A DNA stretch of 64,000 nt. Source: Halobacillus naozhouensis. GTDB taxonomy: Bacteria; Bacillota; Bacilli; Bacillales; Halobacillaceae. Shown here in pieces: positions 50,224 to 59,630 of this stretch. A program made the translations under genes and the position numbers. Each line of letters begins with the position of its first letter. Position 1 is the stretch's first letter. The DNA is taken from contig NZ_CP121671.1 in the NCBI RefSeq assembly GCF_029714185.1, positions 310,001-374,000 of the forward strand, read 5' to 3'. The notes beneath the pieces were generated by a model. The model saw only the letters and a program-made list of their open reading frames with translations, was not told the origin of the DNA and did no database searches.

Positions 50224-51084
50224 TCACTCGCTTTGGATACTCCAAAGAAATTGTGCGATAGCCTGATCGACTTTAATATATTCGTGCAGACCCGAGTGGG
50301 TAGCGGTCTGGCTGAAAAAAGTACGTTCCTGATAATTTACTGGCGCGATAATGCGACTGAGACCCAGTGCACTTTGTTTACTGACAAGACCGTCCCATTG
50401 CTTAGCAGGGGGCGCCTCCTGGTTAATGACACCCGCGATCGCTAATGCTTGGACCTTTGAGTTAATGTTTTCTTTATTTTTGATCATATTTGTTAATGCA
50501 TGTGAATCAGCTTTTAAATCAACCGTAGCTGCTCCTGTATTCGCAGCAAAGTAACTCTCTTGATCAATGCCTAAGAAAGGGCTGCCAATCGCAATCAACT
50601 TATTCACTGAAGGAAAACTCCCTTGTTGATTACTTAACAGAAAATTCGTTGCAGCAAGGCCTCCCATAGAGTGGCCGACAAGGTTAACTTGATCAATACC
50701 ATAATTCTCTTTTAAGGTGTGCAGCACTTTTTTTAACCAAAACGTCTGATTCTCTAAACTGGCTCGGTCATTTTTAAACAGAATCTGAATGAATGGATTC
50801 ATCGTGTGGGGAATGTTCCCGCGAATCTGTACTGAACCTGATGAAGACACGTGAATCACCATTTGCTTAGAGCCCCAATTATTACCTTCAAAACGCTGGA
50901 GCATTGTATTGAATGACCCAGGCCCGCCTTTAAAACCATGAATAAATAGGGTTGGAATGGTTGAGTCAGTTTGCTCAGAACGTGTAGGTGAGGAGTTCAT
51001 AAAGAAGATGGAACTGCCTAGTAGAAAGAACAGAATGGGGATAAGAATGTATTTTCTTCTTTCGTTATAAATATGACTGCGCAT
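50224..51084 (-). CDS. Secreted alpha/beta hydrolase, DUF915 family
   Basis: 286 aa from the ATG at 51084 (SD AGGAGGAAG). A signal/anchor helix (about 13-31, ILIPILFFLLGSSIFFMN), then a lipase-like domain: TLFIHGFKGGPGSFNTML, nucleophile elbow LVGHSMGGLAATNF, and a C-terminal His in THSGLHEYI. Family members resemble B. subtilis and staphylococcal cell-surface hydrolases. Substrate unknown. It converges on the nag operon across mosaic region E. Confidence 0.88.
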   Translation of the reverse strand: MRSHIYNERRKYILIPILFFLLGSSIFFMNSSPTRSEQTDSTIPTLFIHGFKGGPGSFNTMLQRFEGNNWGSKQMVIHVSSSGSVQIRGNIPHTMNPFIQILFKNDRASLENQTFWLKKVLHTLKENYGIDQVNLVGHSMGGLAATNFLLSNQQGSFPSVNKLIAIGSPFLGIDQESYFAANTGAATVDLKADSHALTNMIKNKENINSKVQALAIAGVINQEAPPAKQWDGLVSKQSALGLSRIIAPVNYQERTFFSQTATHSGLHEYIKVDQAIAQFLWSIQSE

Positions 51085-51179
51085 GATCTTCCTCCTGGTT
51101 GCATTCTTGCTTAAGTATAACATATTCTCGTTGTTTATATTACATTTTCATTACAAATATTACAAATGTAATAAAAGTA

Positions 51180-51211
51180 AAAGACCAGTTCCGTTACAGG
51201 AACTGATCTTT
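51180..51211 (-). terminator. Terminator of the Bax-inhibitor-like gene
   Basis: AAAGACCAGTTCC (51180-51192) and GGAACTGATCTTT (51199-51211) arms with one mismatched pair; T-rich on the minus strand side. Confidence 0.75.
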
Positions 51212-51212
51212 A

Positions 51213-51938
51213 TTATCTCCTCAATTTTTGTAATAAACGCAGTATCTCAATATAGAGCCACACAAGTGTAATCATCAGTCCGAAGGCACCATACCATTCC
51301 ATATGTTTAGGTGCTCCTTTATCAACGCCTTTTTCAATGAAGTCAAAATCCAGCACTAGGTTTAAGGCAGCTACCGCGACAATTACCAGACTAATCCCAA
51401 TTCCGATTGGTCCACTCGAATGCAAGTAAGGGACACTGGTCTGGAAAAAGATATTCATGATGAAATTAACAATATAGACGATAAAGATCGCAAGCGTAGC
51501 CGATATCACCATTAATCTGAAGTTCTTCGTTACTTTTATGATTCCTGTTGCATAGAGAAACAGGAGCGCGCCCATAACAGCAAAGGTTAGAGAAGCTGCT
51601 TGAATCACAACCCCCGGATAGTTTGCTTCTGCAAACGAAGAAATTCCTCCAATGAAAAAACCTTCAAGTGCTGCATAAATGGGTGCAGTAATAGGTGCAG
51701 CTTTTGGAATGAAAATCGTGATCAGGGCAAAAATCAGCCCGCCAATAGCACCGATGATCATCATGAGATTGACGTTTACCCCTTGAGAATATTGGTACCA
51801 CGTGTAAAGGGCTGAACCGAGTAAAAAAAGAAACAAAAAGAAAGTTTTGGATACGGTTCCGCCGAGAGACATTGTCGCCCCAGGGCTGCTGGACCTTTGA
51901 AAGGTTTTATCCTTTAAAACGGGATTCCCACTTCGCAT
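51213..51938 (-). CDS. Bax inhibitor-1/YccA-family membrane protein
   Basis: 241 aa from the ATG at 51938 (SD AAAGGAGTG); longer in-frame starts lack an SD. N-terminal basic stretch then about seven predicted membrane helices (FFLFLFLLGSALYTWYQYS, LMMIIGAIGGLIFALITIF, and so on), ending in the DFDFIEKGVDKGAPKHMEWYG region typical of this branch, which carries the acidic pair of the family. These proteins are linked to calcium leak or membrane protein control. Function here is inferred from the family only. Confidence 0.88.
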   Translation of the reverse strand: MRSGNPVLKDKTFQRSSSPGATMSLGGTVSKTFFLFLFLLGSALYTWYQYSQGVNVNLMMIIGAIGGLIFALITIFIPKAAPITAPIYAALEGFFIGGISSFAEANYPGVVIQAASLTFAVMGALLFLYATGIIKVTKNFRLMVISATLAIFIVYIVNFIMNIFFQTSVPYLHSSGPIGIGISLVIVAVAALNLVLDFDFIEKGVDKGAPKHMEWYGAFGLMITLVWLYIEILRLLQKLRR

Positions 51939-52019
51939 TTTCGTCACTCCTTTTCCTAAGTATAAATGTAAGATGGGGGTAGAATAAAGGAGGAGCATTT
52001 ACAGGACCTAGTTATGAAT

Positions 52020-52045
52020 GTTTACTTTTCTGCCCTTGAAGGAAA
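52020..52045 (+). promoter_or_regulatory. Possible sigma-B-like promoter of the stress protein 26 gene
   Basis: GTTTAC (52020-52025), 14-nt spacer, AGGAAA (52040-52045), near the GTTTaa-N14-GGGwAw pattern. The -10 box has one clear mismatch. Suggested only because the gene belongs to a sigma-B type family in B. subtilis. Confidence 0.35.
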
Positions 52046-52083
52046 ATGACTTATACATTTCCCAATTGGAAAGGAGAATATCA

Positions 52084-52509
52084 TTGAATCAGCAAGCGCT
52101 TAAAGAAAAGATTTTTGATATTATGGAGCACCACCAAGTTGGTACGCTCGCAACAGTTAAAGACGGTAAGCCGTATTCAAGGTTTATGACCTTTTCAAAT
52201 GACGATGAATTTACCTTCTTCACCCCTACGAATAAAGAAACTCATAAAGCAGAGGAAATTGAGTCAAATCCCAATGTCTACATTTTAATTGGGTACGAGG
52301 GTGAAGGAAATGGGGACGCATACCTGGAAGTGGAAGGGCAGGCCAAAATCCGTGACGATCAGGATATAAAAGATCGATTGTGGAATGACAGAATGAAACG
52401 GTGGTTTTCTGGAAAAGATGACCCTGAATATATCGTGCTGGAAATTTACCCAGAGAGCATTCAGTTAATGAATACAGGAACTGACACACCTGAAAAATTA
52501 GAACTATAA
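52084..52509 (+). CDS. ydaG: Pyridoxamine 5'-phosphate oxidase-like general stress protein 26
   Basis: 141 aa from a TTG at 52084 (SD AAAGGAG, 8 nt); an ATG at 52018 lacks an SD. Split-barrel flavin-binding fold: HHQVGTLATVKDGKPYSRFM, then FTFFTPTNKETHKAEEI and NVYILIGYEGEG. Matches the YdaG family, which binds FMN/F420-like cofactors; the reaction is unknown. It converges on the czrA gene with a shared terminator. Confidence 0.85.
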   Translation: MNQQALKEKIFDIMEHHQVGTLATVKDGKPYSRFMTFSNDDEFTFFTPTNKETHKAEEIESNPNVYILIGYEGEGNGDAYLEVEGQAKIRDDQDIKDRLWNDRMKRWFSGKDDPEYIVLEIYPESIQLMNTGTDTPEKLEL

Positions 52510-52510
52510 T

Positions 52511-52547
52511 AGAGGAGCTGCCAGGTAACAGCTGGCAGCTCCTCTTT
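52511..52547. terminator. Bidirectional terminator between ydaG-like and czrA genes
   Basis: AGAGGAGCTGCCAG (52511-52524) and CTGGCAGCTCCTCT (52532-52545), perfect 14-bp arms. Confidence 0.9.
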
Positions 52548-52858
52548 CAATGATGCAATGCATGGTTAATCATTTGCTGCAACACGTTAATGACATGTTC
52601 ATCATCGTGAGAATAATAAATCGTCGTTCCTTCCCTGCGGTATTTAACGAGTCGCAAGTTCTTAAGAAACCGAAGCTGGTGCGAGACAGTCGATTGCCGT
52701 AGTCCGAGGGTTTCTGAGATATCATTAACTGCATATTCCTTTTCAAAAAGGAGGTTTAAAATTCGAATGCGGGTGGGGTCAGACAGAGCTTTAAACGTTT
52801 GACTGACGATAAACAGCGTTTCTTCATCCAAGTCTCTCATATAAAAAGAATCATCCAT
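52547..52858 (-). CDS. czrA: ArsR-family zinc-responsive repressor CzrA
   Basis: 103 aa from the ATG at 52858 (SD AAAGGAGGG). Winged HTH: TFKALSDPTRIRILNLLFEK, DISETLGLRQSTVSHQLRFL, and the wing YRREGTTIYYS. The C-terminal alpha-5 metal site carries DxH (DDEH) and HxxH (NHALHH), the CzrA-type zinc/cobalt ligand set. It overlaps the end of the czcD gene by 8 nt on the same strand, so it is co-transcribed with the exporter it regulates. Confidence 0.92.
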   Translation of the reverse strand: MDDSFYMRDLDEETLFIVSQTFKALSDPTRIRILNLLFEKEYAVNDISETLGLRQSTVSHQLRFLKNLRLVKYRREGTTIYYSHDDEHVINVLQQMINHALHH

Positions 52859-53759
52859 GCTGAAACCCTCCTTTATCCTGTTCGTGCATAGAACAGTACT
52901 CATCTTCATACTCAATTTCAATCGTAATATGGTCCAGGTGAATCGTATTAATAATCGATTTCACCTGCTCCTTGATTGTACAGACCTCTTCCTTAGAAGC
53001 AGAAGAAGGGACCACAATATGGGTGGAAAAAGCATGATGTTCGCCGTCTAGTGACCATAGGTGAGTATGGTGTGTAGACTCGACATGACGGAGTTCATTC
53101 ATTTCATTCACAACACTGTCCAGGTCAACATCTTCGGGGACTCCTTCCAGAAATAGCCGCATCGTTTTGAGCAAATTTAAAACAACATTATATAAAATAT
53201 ATAGCGTGATTGCGATGGAAGCAATCGGATCAAGAATCGGTAAATCAGTGAAAGCCATGACAATACTGACAATAAGTACTGCTACCCACCCTAGAACGTC
53301 CTCAAGCAGGTGCAGTGACATGACTTTCTGGTTCATTGATTCACCGCCGCGCAGCCGAAATGCCGCTGCTCCATTCACGATAATTCCCAATACAGCGAAA
53401 GCTATCATTCCGCCTGCATGCGGTTGTTCGGGATCCATAAGTCTCGGTATCGCCTCTGTTAAAATAAATACCGATCCTACGATTAACACAATGCTATTAA
53501 TAAGTGCAGCCAGAAGAGAGAAGCGTTTATAGCCAAAAGAAAAATTATGGTTTTTCCCTTTTTTTGAAAACTTTTGGAGAAACCAGGCTAAACCTAATGA
53601 TAGCGAGTCGCCTAAATCGTGTAATGCATCTGAAAGGATGGCCATACTGTTGGTCAAAATTCCGCCGACAATCTCCAGGATTGTAAATCCCAGGTTGAGA
53701 AAGAAGGCTAATTTAATATTTCCGGTAGTATGGTCGTGATGATGGTGATGGTGTCCCAT
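52851..53759 (-). CDS. czcD: Zinc/cobalt cation diffusion facilitator CzcD
   Basis: 302 aa. N-terminal His-rich tail (MGHHHHHHDH), six membrane helices, the CDF metal site pattern SDALHDLGDSLSLGLAW (HxxxD) and its second half HLLEDVLGW, and a soluble C-terminal domain (about 205-302) with further His. It exports zinc, cobalt or cadmium by proton antiport. First gene of the czcD-czrA operon. Confidence 0.94.
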   Translation of the reverse strand: MGHHHHHHDHTTGNIKLAFFLNLGFTILEIVGGILTNSMAILSDALHDLGDSLSLGLAWFLQKFSKKGKNHNFSFGYKRFSLLAALINSIVLIVGSVFILTEAIPRLMDPEQPHAGGMIAFAVLGIIVNGAAAFRLRGGESMNQKVMSLHLLEDVLGWVAVLIVSIVMAFTDLPILDPIASIAITLYILYNVVLNLLKTMRLFLEGVPEDVDLDSVVNEMNELRHVESTHHTHLWSLDGEHHAFSTHIVVPSSASKEEVCTIKEQVKSIINTIHLDHITIEIEYEDEYCSMHEQDKGGFQHG

Positions 53760-53781
53760 ACTGAATCCCTCCTTTACCTCA

Positions 53782-53805
53782 ATATATGTTTATATGTTCA
53801 TATAT
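53782..53805. promoter_or_regulatory. Candidate CzrA operator upstream of czcD
   Basis: Inverted repeat ATATATG (53782-53788), 10-nt centre, CATATAT (53799-53805), 24 bp upstream of the czcD gene. It resembles the TATATGxxx-type ArsR operators. Confidence 0.5.
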
Positions 53806-54016
53806 ACAATACTACTGGACATCTAAAAAGGTGTCAACTTGTGTTGACTCTTTTTAACTATACCCACTTTAAGCTTTTTCACTAGCTGAGGGTAATGGTT
53901 GATTATCCAAATTTTCCTCAATGGGGCTCATTAGAATAAAATGGTTTGAGTTATATTCTTTATGCGAGTAAAGAGTTTTTGTATAGTAAAAGTATCTTGT
54001 ATAGAGGAGAATGATT

Positions 54017-54460
54017 ATGAAGTGGATTCAGAAGAGGTTTGACCAGCTGACAACTCAAGAATTATATAAGATTTTAGAGTTGAGAACGGAAGTATTTGTT
54101 GTCGAACAAAATTGTCCGTACAAAGAGGTAGACGGACTTGATGACGAATGTGTACATATTTGGCTTGAAGATAAAGGCGAAATGATTGCTTATTGTCGAA
54201 TCGTTCCTCCGCAAGCAAGTGGAGATTATCATGCAATTGGCCGTGTGCTTGTTGTGAAGCAGCAGCGCGGCAAAGGGTATGCAAAAGATCTTATGAATAA
54301 AGCGATTGAGACGTTAAAGCAAAGTGACAATATTGAGGGGATTTCCCTGCATGGTCAGGAATATTTACGCCATTTTTATGGATCGTTTGGCTTTAAAGAA
54401 GTAACAGAAGTTTACCTGGAAGATAACATTCCACATGTTGATATGGTCATGAAGCTGTAA
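54017..54460 (+). CDS. elaA: GNAT acetyltransferase ElaA
   Basis: 147 aa from the ATG at 54017 (SD GAGGAG, 7 nt; the ATG at 54011 is too close). ElaA pattern: YKILELRTEVFVVEQNCPY, EVDGLDDECVH. The acetyl-CoA loop RVLVVKQQRGKGYAKDLM is around 75-92, and SFGFKEV (about 123) is typical. It would acetylate an unknown amine. Single gene. Confidence 0.93.
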   Translation: MKWIQKRFDQLTTQELYKILELRTEVFVVEQNCPYKEVDGLDDECVHIWLEDKGEMIAYCRIVPPQASGDYHAIGRVLVVKQQRGKGYAKDLMNKAIETLKQSDNIEGISLHGQEYLRHFYGSFGFKEVTEVYLEDNIPHVDMVMKL

Positions 54461-54536
54461 CAAATGGTTCATGTTTGAAGACAAGTATGAGGTGGAAAAT
54501 ATACTCTGTGACTTAAAAAAACTGGAGGGAACTCAT

Positions 54537-55991
54537 ATGAGTCCGCAAACATTTACTAGACAATATATTAAGGGGGAGTGGAGGACGGGAGCAAGTGAAC
54601 AGACCGTTGAAAATATAAATCCTTACACTCACCATACTATCGCAAGTATTCCATCAGCTAATGAGGAAGACTTGGATGACGCATATAAAGCTGCACAGGC
54701 AGCACAGAAAGAATGGCGAAAGGTTACACCTGGACAGAAACAGACTTACTTTGATTCACTACAAAAAATTGTGGCGGATCGTAAGGATGAGATTATTGAC
54801 TGGCTGGTTAAAGAATCAGGAAGTACACTTATCAAAGCGGAGTTAGAGTACCAAACAGCTTATGGGATTCTTCGAGAAGCTGCTTCTTTTCCAACCCGGA
54901 TGGATGGACAGATCCTGCCATCGAATATCCCGGGGAAAGAAAACCGTATTTATCGTTCTCCTAAAGGAGTAATTGGCGTTATTGGTCCCTGGAATTTCCC
55001 GTTTCATTTAGCAATGAGATCGGTGGCACCGGCCATTGCAACTGGTAATACAGTAGTTGTCAAACCTGCCTCAAGCACTCCCGCTACAGCAGGACTGCTT
55101 CTTGCTGAGTTATTTGAAGAGGCAGGATTCCCGGCAGGAGTATTAAATGTTGTTGTAGGTCGAGGTTCTGAGATCGGAGATGCTTTTGTAACGCACCCTA
55201 TACCTGAACTCATTTCATTTACGGGTTCCACAGAGGTCGGCAGCCATATCGGAGAGCTTGCTGGAAAGCATCTAAAAGATACCGCCCTTGAATTGGGCGG
55301 TAATAACGCAATGCTCGTCCTCGATGACGCTGATATTGACAGGGCTGTCGAAGCCGCTTCTTTCGGTAAGTTTTTACACCAGGGGCAGATTTGCATTGCG
55401 CTCAATCGAATCATTGTTCATGAGTCTGTTCACGATAAATTCGTTTCAGCCTTGAAGCAAAAAGTTGAAGGATTGCAGGCCGGTGATCCTGCTGAAAAAG
55501 AAACGATTGTCGGTCCGCTCATTAATCAGGAAGCTGCTGATCGTATTCAGAAGGATATGAACGATAGTATTGAACAGGGAGCTGTCAAACTAGTTGGTGG
55601 AGAAGAAACAAGTAATTTGCTGCAGCCTGCTTTATTAACAAATGTAACGAATGACATGCCGATTGCTAAAAACGAAATCTTTGGTCCGGTAGTAGCAGTT
55701 ATTGCAGTGGCCAATGAAGAGGAAGCTATCCAGGTGGCTAATGATTCACCACATGGCTTGAGCGGCTCTGTGTTTACGACAGATGTTCATCGTGGAGTTG
55801 AAGTAGCTAAACAAATTGATACAGGTATGATTCATGTGAACGACCAGTCTGTCAACGATGAAGGACACGTTGCCTTCGGTGGTGAAAAGCAATCCGGTCT
55901 AGGTCGTTTTGGCGGGTCTTGGGCAATTGATAAATTCACAACGGTCAAGACGATTGGTGTCATGAACGGGTATCGTGAATTCCCATTTTAA
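54537..55991 (+). CDS. Aldehyde dehydrogenase (YfmT/YcbD type)
   Basis: 484 aa from the ATG at 54537 (SD TGGAGGG); longer in-frame starts lack an SD. VIGPWNFPFHLAMRSVAPAI, FTGSTEVGSHI (NAD loop, about 233-243), LELGGNNAMLVL (catalytic Glu about 252) and catalytic Cys286 in GQICIAL. NAD(P)-dependent oxidation of an aldehyde; aromatic or vanillin-like substrates are known in near relatives, but the substrate is not shown. It ends in a bidirectional terminator. Confidence 0.92.
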   Translation: MSPQTFTRQYIKGEWRTGASEQTVENINPYTHHTIASIPSANEEDLDDAYKAAQAAQKEWRKVTPGQKQTYFDSLQKIVADRKDEIIDWLVKESGSTLIKAELEYQTAYGILREAASFPTRMDGQILPSNIPGKENRIYRSPKGVIGVIGPWNFPFHLAMRSVAPAIATGNTVVVKPASSTPATAGLLLAELFEEAGFPAGVLNVVVGRGSEIGDAFVTHPIPELISFTGSTEVGSHIGELAGKHLKDTALELGGNNAMLVLDDADIDRAVEAASFGKFLHQGQICIALNRIIVHESVHDKFVSALKQKVEGLQAGDPAEKETIVGPLINQEAADRIQKDMNDSIEQGAVKLVGGEETSNLLQPALLTNVTNDMPIAKNEIFGPVVAVIAVANEEEAIQVANDSPHGLSGSVFTTDVHRGVEVAKQIDTGMIHVNDQSVNDEGHVAFGGEKQSGLGRFGGSWAIDKFTTVKTIGVMNGYREFPF

Positions 55992-56002
55992 TAAATAAAA
56001 AA

Positions 56003-56035
56003 GAGTCAGAGAGCTAGTGCTCTGACTCCTTTTTT
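56003..56035. terminator. Bidirectional terminator between the aldehyde dehydrogenase and aminotransferase genes
   Basis: GAGTCAGAG (56003-56011), AGCTAGTG loop, CTCTGACTC (56020-56028), A run left and T run right. The loop holds the aminotransferase stop codon. Confidence 0.9.
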
Positions 56036-57201
56036 TGGAATTCTTTGAAGCGACTGATAGATTCTTTAAGGTCTTTTTTTGAGTTGTTCAGACCAATTCT
56101 GACGTACCCTTCCCCATAGGTGCCAAAACCAACACCTGGCGCCACGAATAATCCAACTTGATCAAGCAGGGCGTCAGCAAATGATTGGGAGGAATAGCCT
56201 TCAGGGACCTTCAGCCATACGAAAAATGACCCTTTACAAGGCATTAAATCCCAGCCTAACTCTTCAAATCCTTTTGCTAAAATATCTCTTCTTTCCTCAT
56301 ACGTTTGACGTAATTCCCTGACAGAATCCTGAGGTTCAAGCAAAGCTGTTGCCGTTGCTTCTTGAAGGGCGCCAAACAAGCTCACATGGTAGTGATCCTG
56401 AATGAGTTCAAGGGCTTCAACTACGCTCGGATTCCCGACAGCAAAGGCTACGCGCCACCCTGCCATGTTATACGTTTTAGACATTGTATAGATTTCAACC
56501 CCGACATCTTTTGCTCCAGGCATCTGCAGGAAACTCAAGGGCTTCTTATGTTCATCAAAGCCGATAGCTCCATAAGCAAAATCATGAACGACACAAATAT
56601 CATGTTTATCAGCCAAATCAATCGTTTCTTTGAAAAATTCCTCTGAGGCGACAGCCCCTGATGGGTTATTCGGATAGTTCAAAAACATTAATTTAGCTTT
56701 GTCCAAGGTGTCGTTGTCCAATTGCTCATAGTCTGGAAGAAAGTCATTCTCTTGCAGGAGCGGCATCGACTTCATGACCGCATCAGCAATTGCAACACCA
56801 GACCAATAATCTGGATAACCAGGGTCAGGAACGAGCGCAACATCTCCCGGATCAAGAAAACACTGACTCAGCTCAACAAGGCCAGCTTTACTGCCCAACA
56901 TGATCGCTACTTCGGACGTGGGGTCTACTTCTACGTCATATTCACGTTTATAGAAATCGGCCACAGCCTCTTTTAGAAAGTCATATCCCTTGAATGGCGG
57001 GTACTTATGATAGTCCGGATTTTCACTGGCATTTTGTAACGACTGAACGATATGTTCCGGAGTTGGCTGGTCAGGGTTTCCCTGCCCGAGATTAATCACA
57101 TCATATCCCTGTTCGCGGTATGTATTTAATGTTTTCATAAGATCTGCAAAGAATTGATTAGGAAGCCTCTTTAGTGTTTCTGATTGAGGGAATGATTTCA
57201 T
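56014..57201 (-). CDS. mtnE: Class I aminotransferase MtnE (methionine salvage type)
   Basis: 395 aa. DVINLGQGNPDQPTPEHI (about 34-51) and YHKYPPFKGYDFLKEA are typical of B. subtilis MtnE. VPDPGYPDYW, NYPNNPSGA, and the PLP lysine in TMSKTYNMAGWR follow. It converts ketomethylthiobutyrate to methionine in the salvage pathway, with glutamine or glutamate as amino donor. mtnU (omega-amidase) is 2.4 kb away and probably works in the same pathway. A general PatA-like role is the alternative. Confidence 0.85.
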   Translation of the reverse strand: MKSFPQSETLKRLPNQFFADLMKTLNTYREQGYDVINLGQGNPDQPTPEHIVQSLQNASENPDYHKYPPFKGYDFLKEAVADFYKREYDVEVDPTSEVAIMLGSKAGLVELSQCFLDPGDVALVPDPGYPDYWSGVAIADAVMKSMPLLQENDFLPDYEQLDNDTLDKAKLMFLNYPNNPSGAVASEEFFKETIDLADKHDICVVHDFAYGAIGFDEHKKPLSFLQMPGAKDVGVEIYTMSKTYNMAGWRVAFAVGNPSVVEALELIQDHYHVSLFGALQEATATALLEPQDSVRELRQTYEERRDILAKGFEELGWDLMPCKGSFFVWLKVPEGYSSQSFADALLDQVGLFVAPGVGFGTYGEGYVRIGLNNSKKDLKESISRFKEFQKKESEH

Positions 57202-57344
57202 AAGATCGCACCTTTAAAAGATATTTTTGAAAAGTCTAATAATTTATCTTAACGTGTGAAGTATAATTTGTAAAGCAGCTTTGATTTTGCTGAACGGTGA
57301 AATGGGGTATAAATAAGATAGATGAGCAGAAGGAGTGTGTTGGA

Positions 57345-58676
57345 ATGAAGTTTGTTATTATTGGCGGAGACGCAGCTGGTATGAGTGCAGCGATGCAAAT
57401 TGTCCGTAACAGTGAAGGAAATGAAATTGTTACGTTGGAACGTGGTGAAATCTACTCGTATGGTCAGTGTGGTCTGCCTTACATATTCGGAAGAGAAGTG
57501 GATTCCTTTGATGATTTGATTGCCAGAACACCGGAGACGTTCCGTAATAAGTATGGAATTGATGCGAGACAGCTTCATGAAGTTACAAAAGTGGACTGTG
57601 ACCACAAAGTCGTTTACGGGATCGATCATAACAATGGCGAAGAGTTTAAAGAGTCATATGACCGTTTACTTATAGCTACTGGTGCAGACCCTGTCATGCC
57701 ACCATGGGAAGGAAAGGATCTTTCAGGTATCTACTCATTAAAAACGATCCCTGACGCAAAAAACATCATGGATGGATTAGAAGATAAAGTAGATCAAGTG
57801 GCTATTATTGGCGGGGGGTATATTGGTTTAGAAATGGCTGAGAATTTAGCTGCGATTGGAAAGAAAATATGCATCATTGATCGTGGAAACCGTTTAGGTA
57901 AAATTTTTGATGAAGACATGAGCGAATTAATTCATAAAGAAGCTGAGAAGCAGGGGATCGAGTTGTTACTTGGTGAATCTGTAGAAGGGTTCAACGGGAA
58001 TAAAAAAGTAAAAAGTGTGATTACCGATAAAGGAGAATATGAGACTGATCTTGTTCTGGCTGCGGTTGGGGTAGCTCCAAATACATCATTTTTAAATGGA
58101 ACAGGCATTTATACGAGTTATAATCAGGCGATTGAAGTCAATGCCTTTATGGAAACAAGTATCATGGATATTTACTCCGCGGGAGACTGTGCCACACAAT
58201 TTCATCGCGTGAAGCAGCGACCAGATTATGTACCGCTTGGAACACATGCAAATAAACAAGGTCGAATTGCAGGATTAAATATGGTGGATCACCGTCGAAC
58301 CTTTCAAGGAATTGTGGGTACTTCCATTCTGAAGTTCTTTGATTTGACGCTTGGCCGGACCGGGATTTCCTCACAGGAAGCAAAGGAAGCACATATCCCT
58401 TACGAAACAGTGAAAATCGAATCTACACACGCAGCCGGATATTATTCTAAGGAAGATCCGATGACTCTGAAGTTGATTTACGATGAACAATCAAGGTGCT
58501 TGCTTGGTGGTCAGATTATCGGCGGCCAAGGTGTTGATAAACGAATCGATGTATTGGCTACAGCGATTTATCATTGGATGACCGTCGATGATCTTGTCGA
58601 TTTGGATATCTCTTATTCCCCGCCTTATAACAGTGTGTGGGACCCGATTCAGCAAGCTGCCCGCCGTGCAAAGTGA
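57345..58676 (+). CDS. CoA-disulfide reductase-like flavoprotein (NADH oxidase family)
   Basis: 443 aa from the ATG at 57345 (SD AGAAGGAG). FAD loop FVIIGGDAAGMSAAM (3-17). Active-site Cys42 sits in SYGQCGLPY, a single Cys as in CoA-disulfide reductases. The NADH loop is IIGGGYIGLEMAENLA. The C-terminal dimer domain has SYSPPYNSVWDPI. It reduces CoA disulfide or related disulfides with NAD(P)H, protecting the low-molecular-weight thiol pool. Confidence 0.9.
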   Translation: MKFVIIGGDAAGMSAAMQIVRNSEGNEIVTLERGEIYSYGQCGLPYIFGREVDSFDDLIARTPETFRNKYGIDARQLHEVTKVDCDHKVVYGIDHNNGEEFKESYDRLLIATGADPVMPPWEGKDLSGIYSLKTIPDAKNIMDGLEDKVDQVAIIGGGYIGLEMAENLAAIGKKICIIDRGNRLGKIFDEDMSELIHKEAEKQGIELLLGESVEGFNGNKKVKSVITDKGEYETDLVLAAVGVAPNTSFLNGTGIYTSYNQAIEVNAFMETSIMDIYSAGDCATQFHRVKQRPDYVPLGTHANKQGRIAGLNMVDHRRTFQGIVGTSILKFFDLTLGRTGISSQEAKEAHIPYETVKIESTHAAGYYSKEDPMTLKLIYDEQSRCLLGGQIIGGQGVDKRIDVLATAIYHWMTVDDLVDLDISYSPPYNSVWDPIQQAARRAK

Positions 58677-58844
58677 AACGTAGTTGCTGCCACCCCGTAT
58701 ATACTTGATGAAGTAATTTAAAGGTTTTTATTTTGGAAATATATACCTTTAGTAGAGTGCGTATGATAAAATAAATTTACAGTAGGCTTACCTTGCACGA
58801 CCGAAATTTCCGGTGTTTTCAGGACAAACGAATGGAGGAATCAC

Positions 58845-59576
58845 ATGGAATATAAGGGTCCATCAGCCTATGATGAGGAGTTCTTCTTCAACCGTTTCTT
58901 ATCAAGAAGAAACCGAGCAGACAGTCCGAATAATACTATGGAACACCCAGCTTTTATAAAGTTACTTGGGGAGGTGGGGCAGAAAAAGATTCTTGATCTA
59001 GGGTGTGGTGACGCCCGGTTTGGGGTGGAGCTTCTCAAAAAAGGATGCTCATCTTACGAAGGAGTGGAAGGCTCACGTAATATGGCAGAGCAGGCAGCGG
59101 AGAGTCTTAATGGATTGAAAGGCCGCGTATTTCATTCCTACTTGGAGGAGTGGAATTATCCTTCGGCCCACTATGATTTGATCGTTTCAAGAATGTCTTT
59201 CCATTACATAGAAAAACTCGAACCTATTTTCGAGCAAATTCATCAGGCTCTTCGTGATAATGGCAGGTTTATTTTTAGCGTCCAACACCCCGTATTAACA
59301 TCTTCACAAGCAAGCGCTGTGCAATCCCCAAGGAGGACAAATTGGATAGTTGATGATTATTTTGATGGGGGTAAGCGAGTGGAACCGTGGATCGAGGAGC
59401 AAGTCGTTAAATATCATCGTACCTTAGAAGACTACTTCAAGGTAATAAAAGCTTCCGGATTTACAATAGAAGATATAAGTGAATGTGCACCAAAAAGAGG
59501 GCAGCTTACTAATGAAGGGGAGTATCAGCGACGGATGCGTATCCCTTTGTTCCTTATCATTGCCTGTCATAAATAA
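58845..59576 (+). CDS. Class I SAM-dependent methyltransferase
   Basis: 243 aa. Motif I ILDLGCGDARFGVELL (about 48-63), acidic residue in YEGVEGSRNMAEQA, FHSYLEEWNYP, and LRDNGRFIFSVQHPVL. SD GGAGGA. It belongs to the Methyltransf_11/25 type; substrate unknown. The gene stands between the flavoprotein and mtnU genes without evident coupling. Confidence 0.88.
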   Translation: MEYKGPSAYDEEFFFNRFLSRRNRADSPNNTMEHPAFIKLLGEVGQKKILDLGCGDARFGVELLKKGCSSYEGVEGSRNMAEQAAESLNGLKGRVFHSYLEEWNYPSAHYDLIVSRMSFHYIEKLEPIFEQIHQALRDNGRFIFSVQHPVLTSSQASAVQSPRRTNWIVDDYFDGGKRVEPWIEEQVVKYHRTLEDYFKVIKASGFTIEDISECAPKRGQLTNEGEYQRRMRIPLFLIIACHK

Positions 59577-59630
59577 AGAGGCCCGCGGTAAACGGACCTC
59601 AACGGCGGAATTTCGTAATATTGCGCTGCA

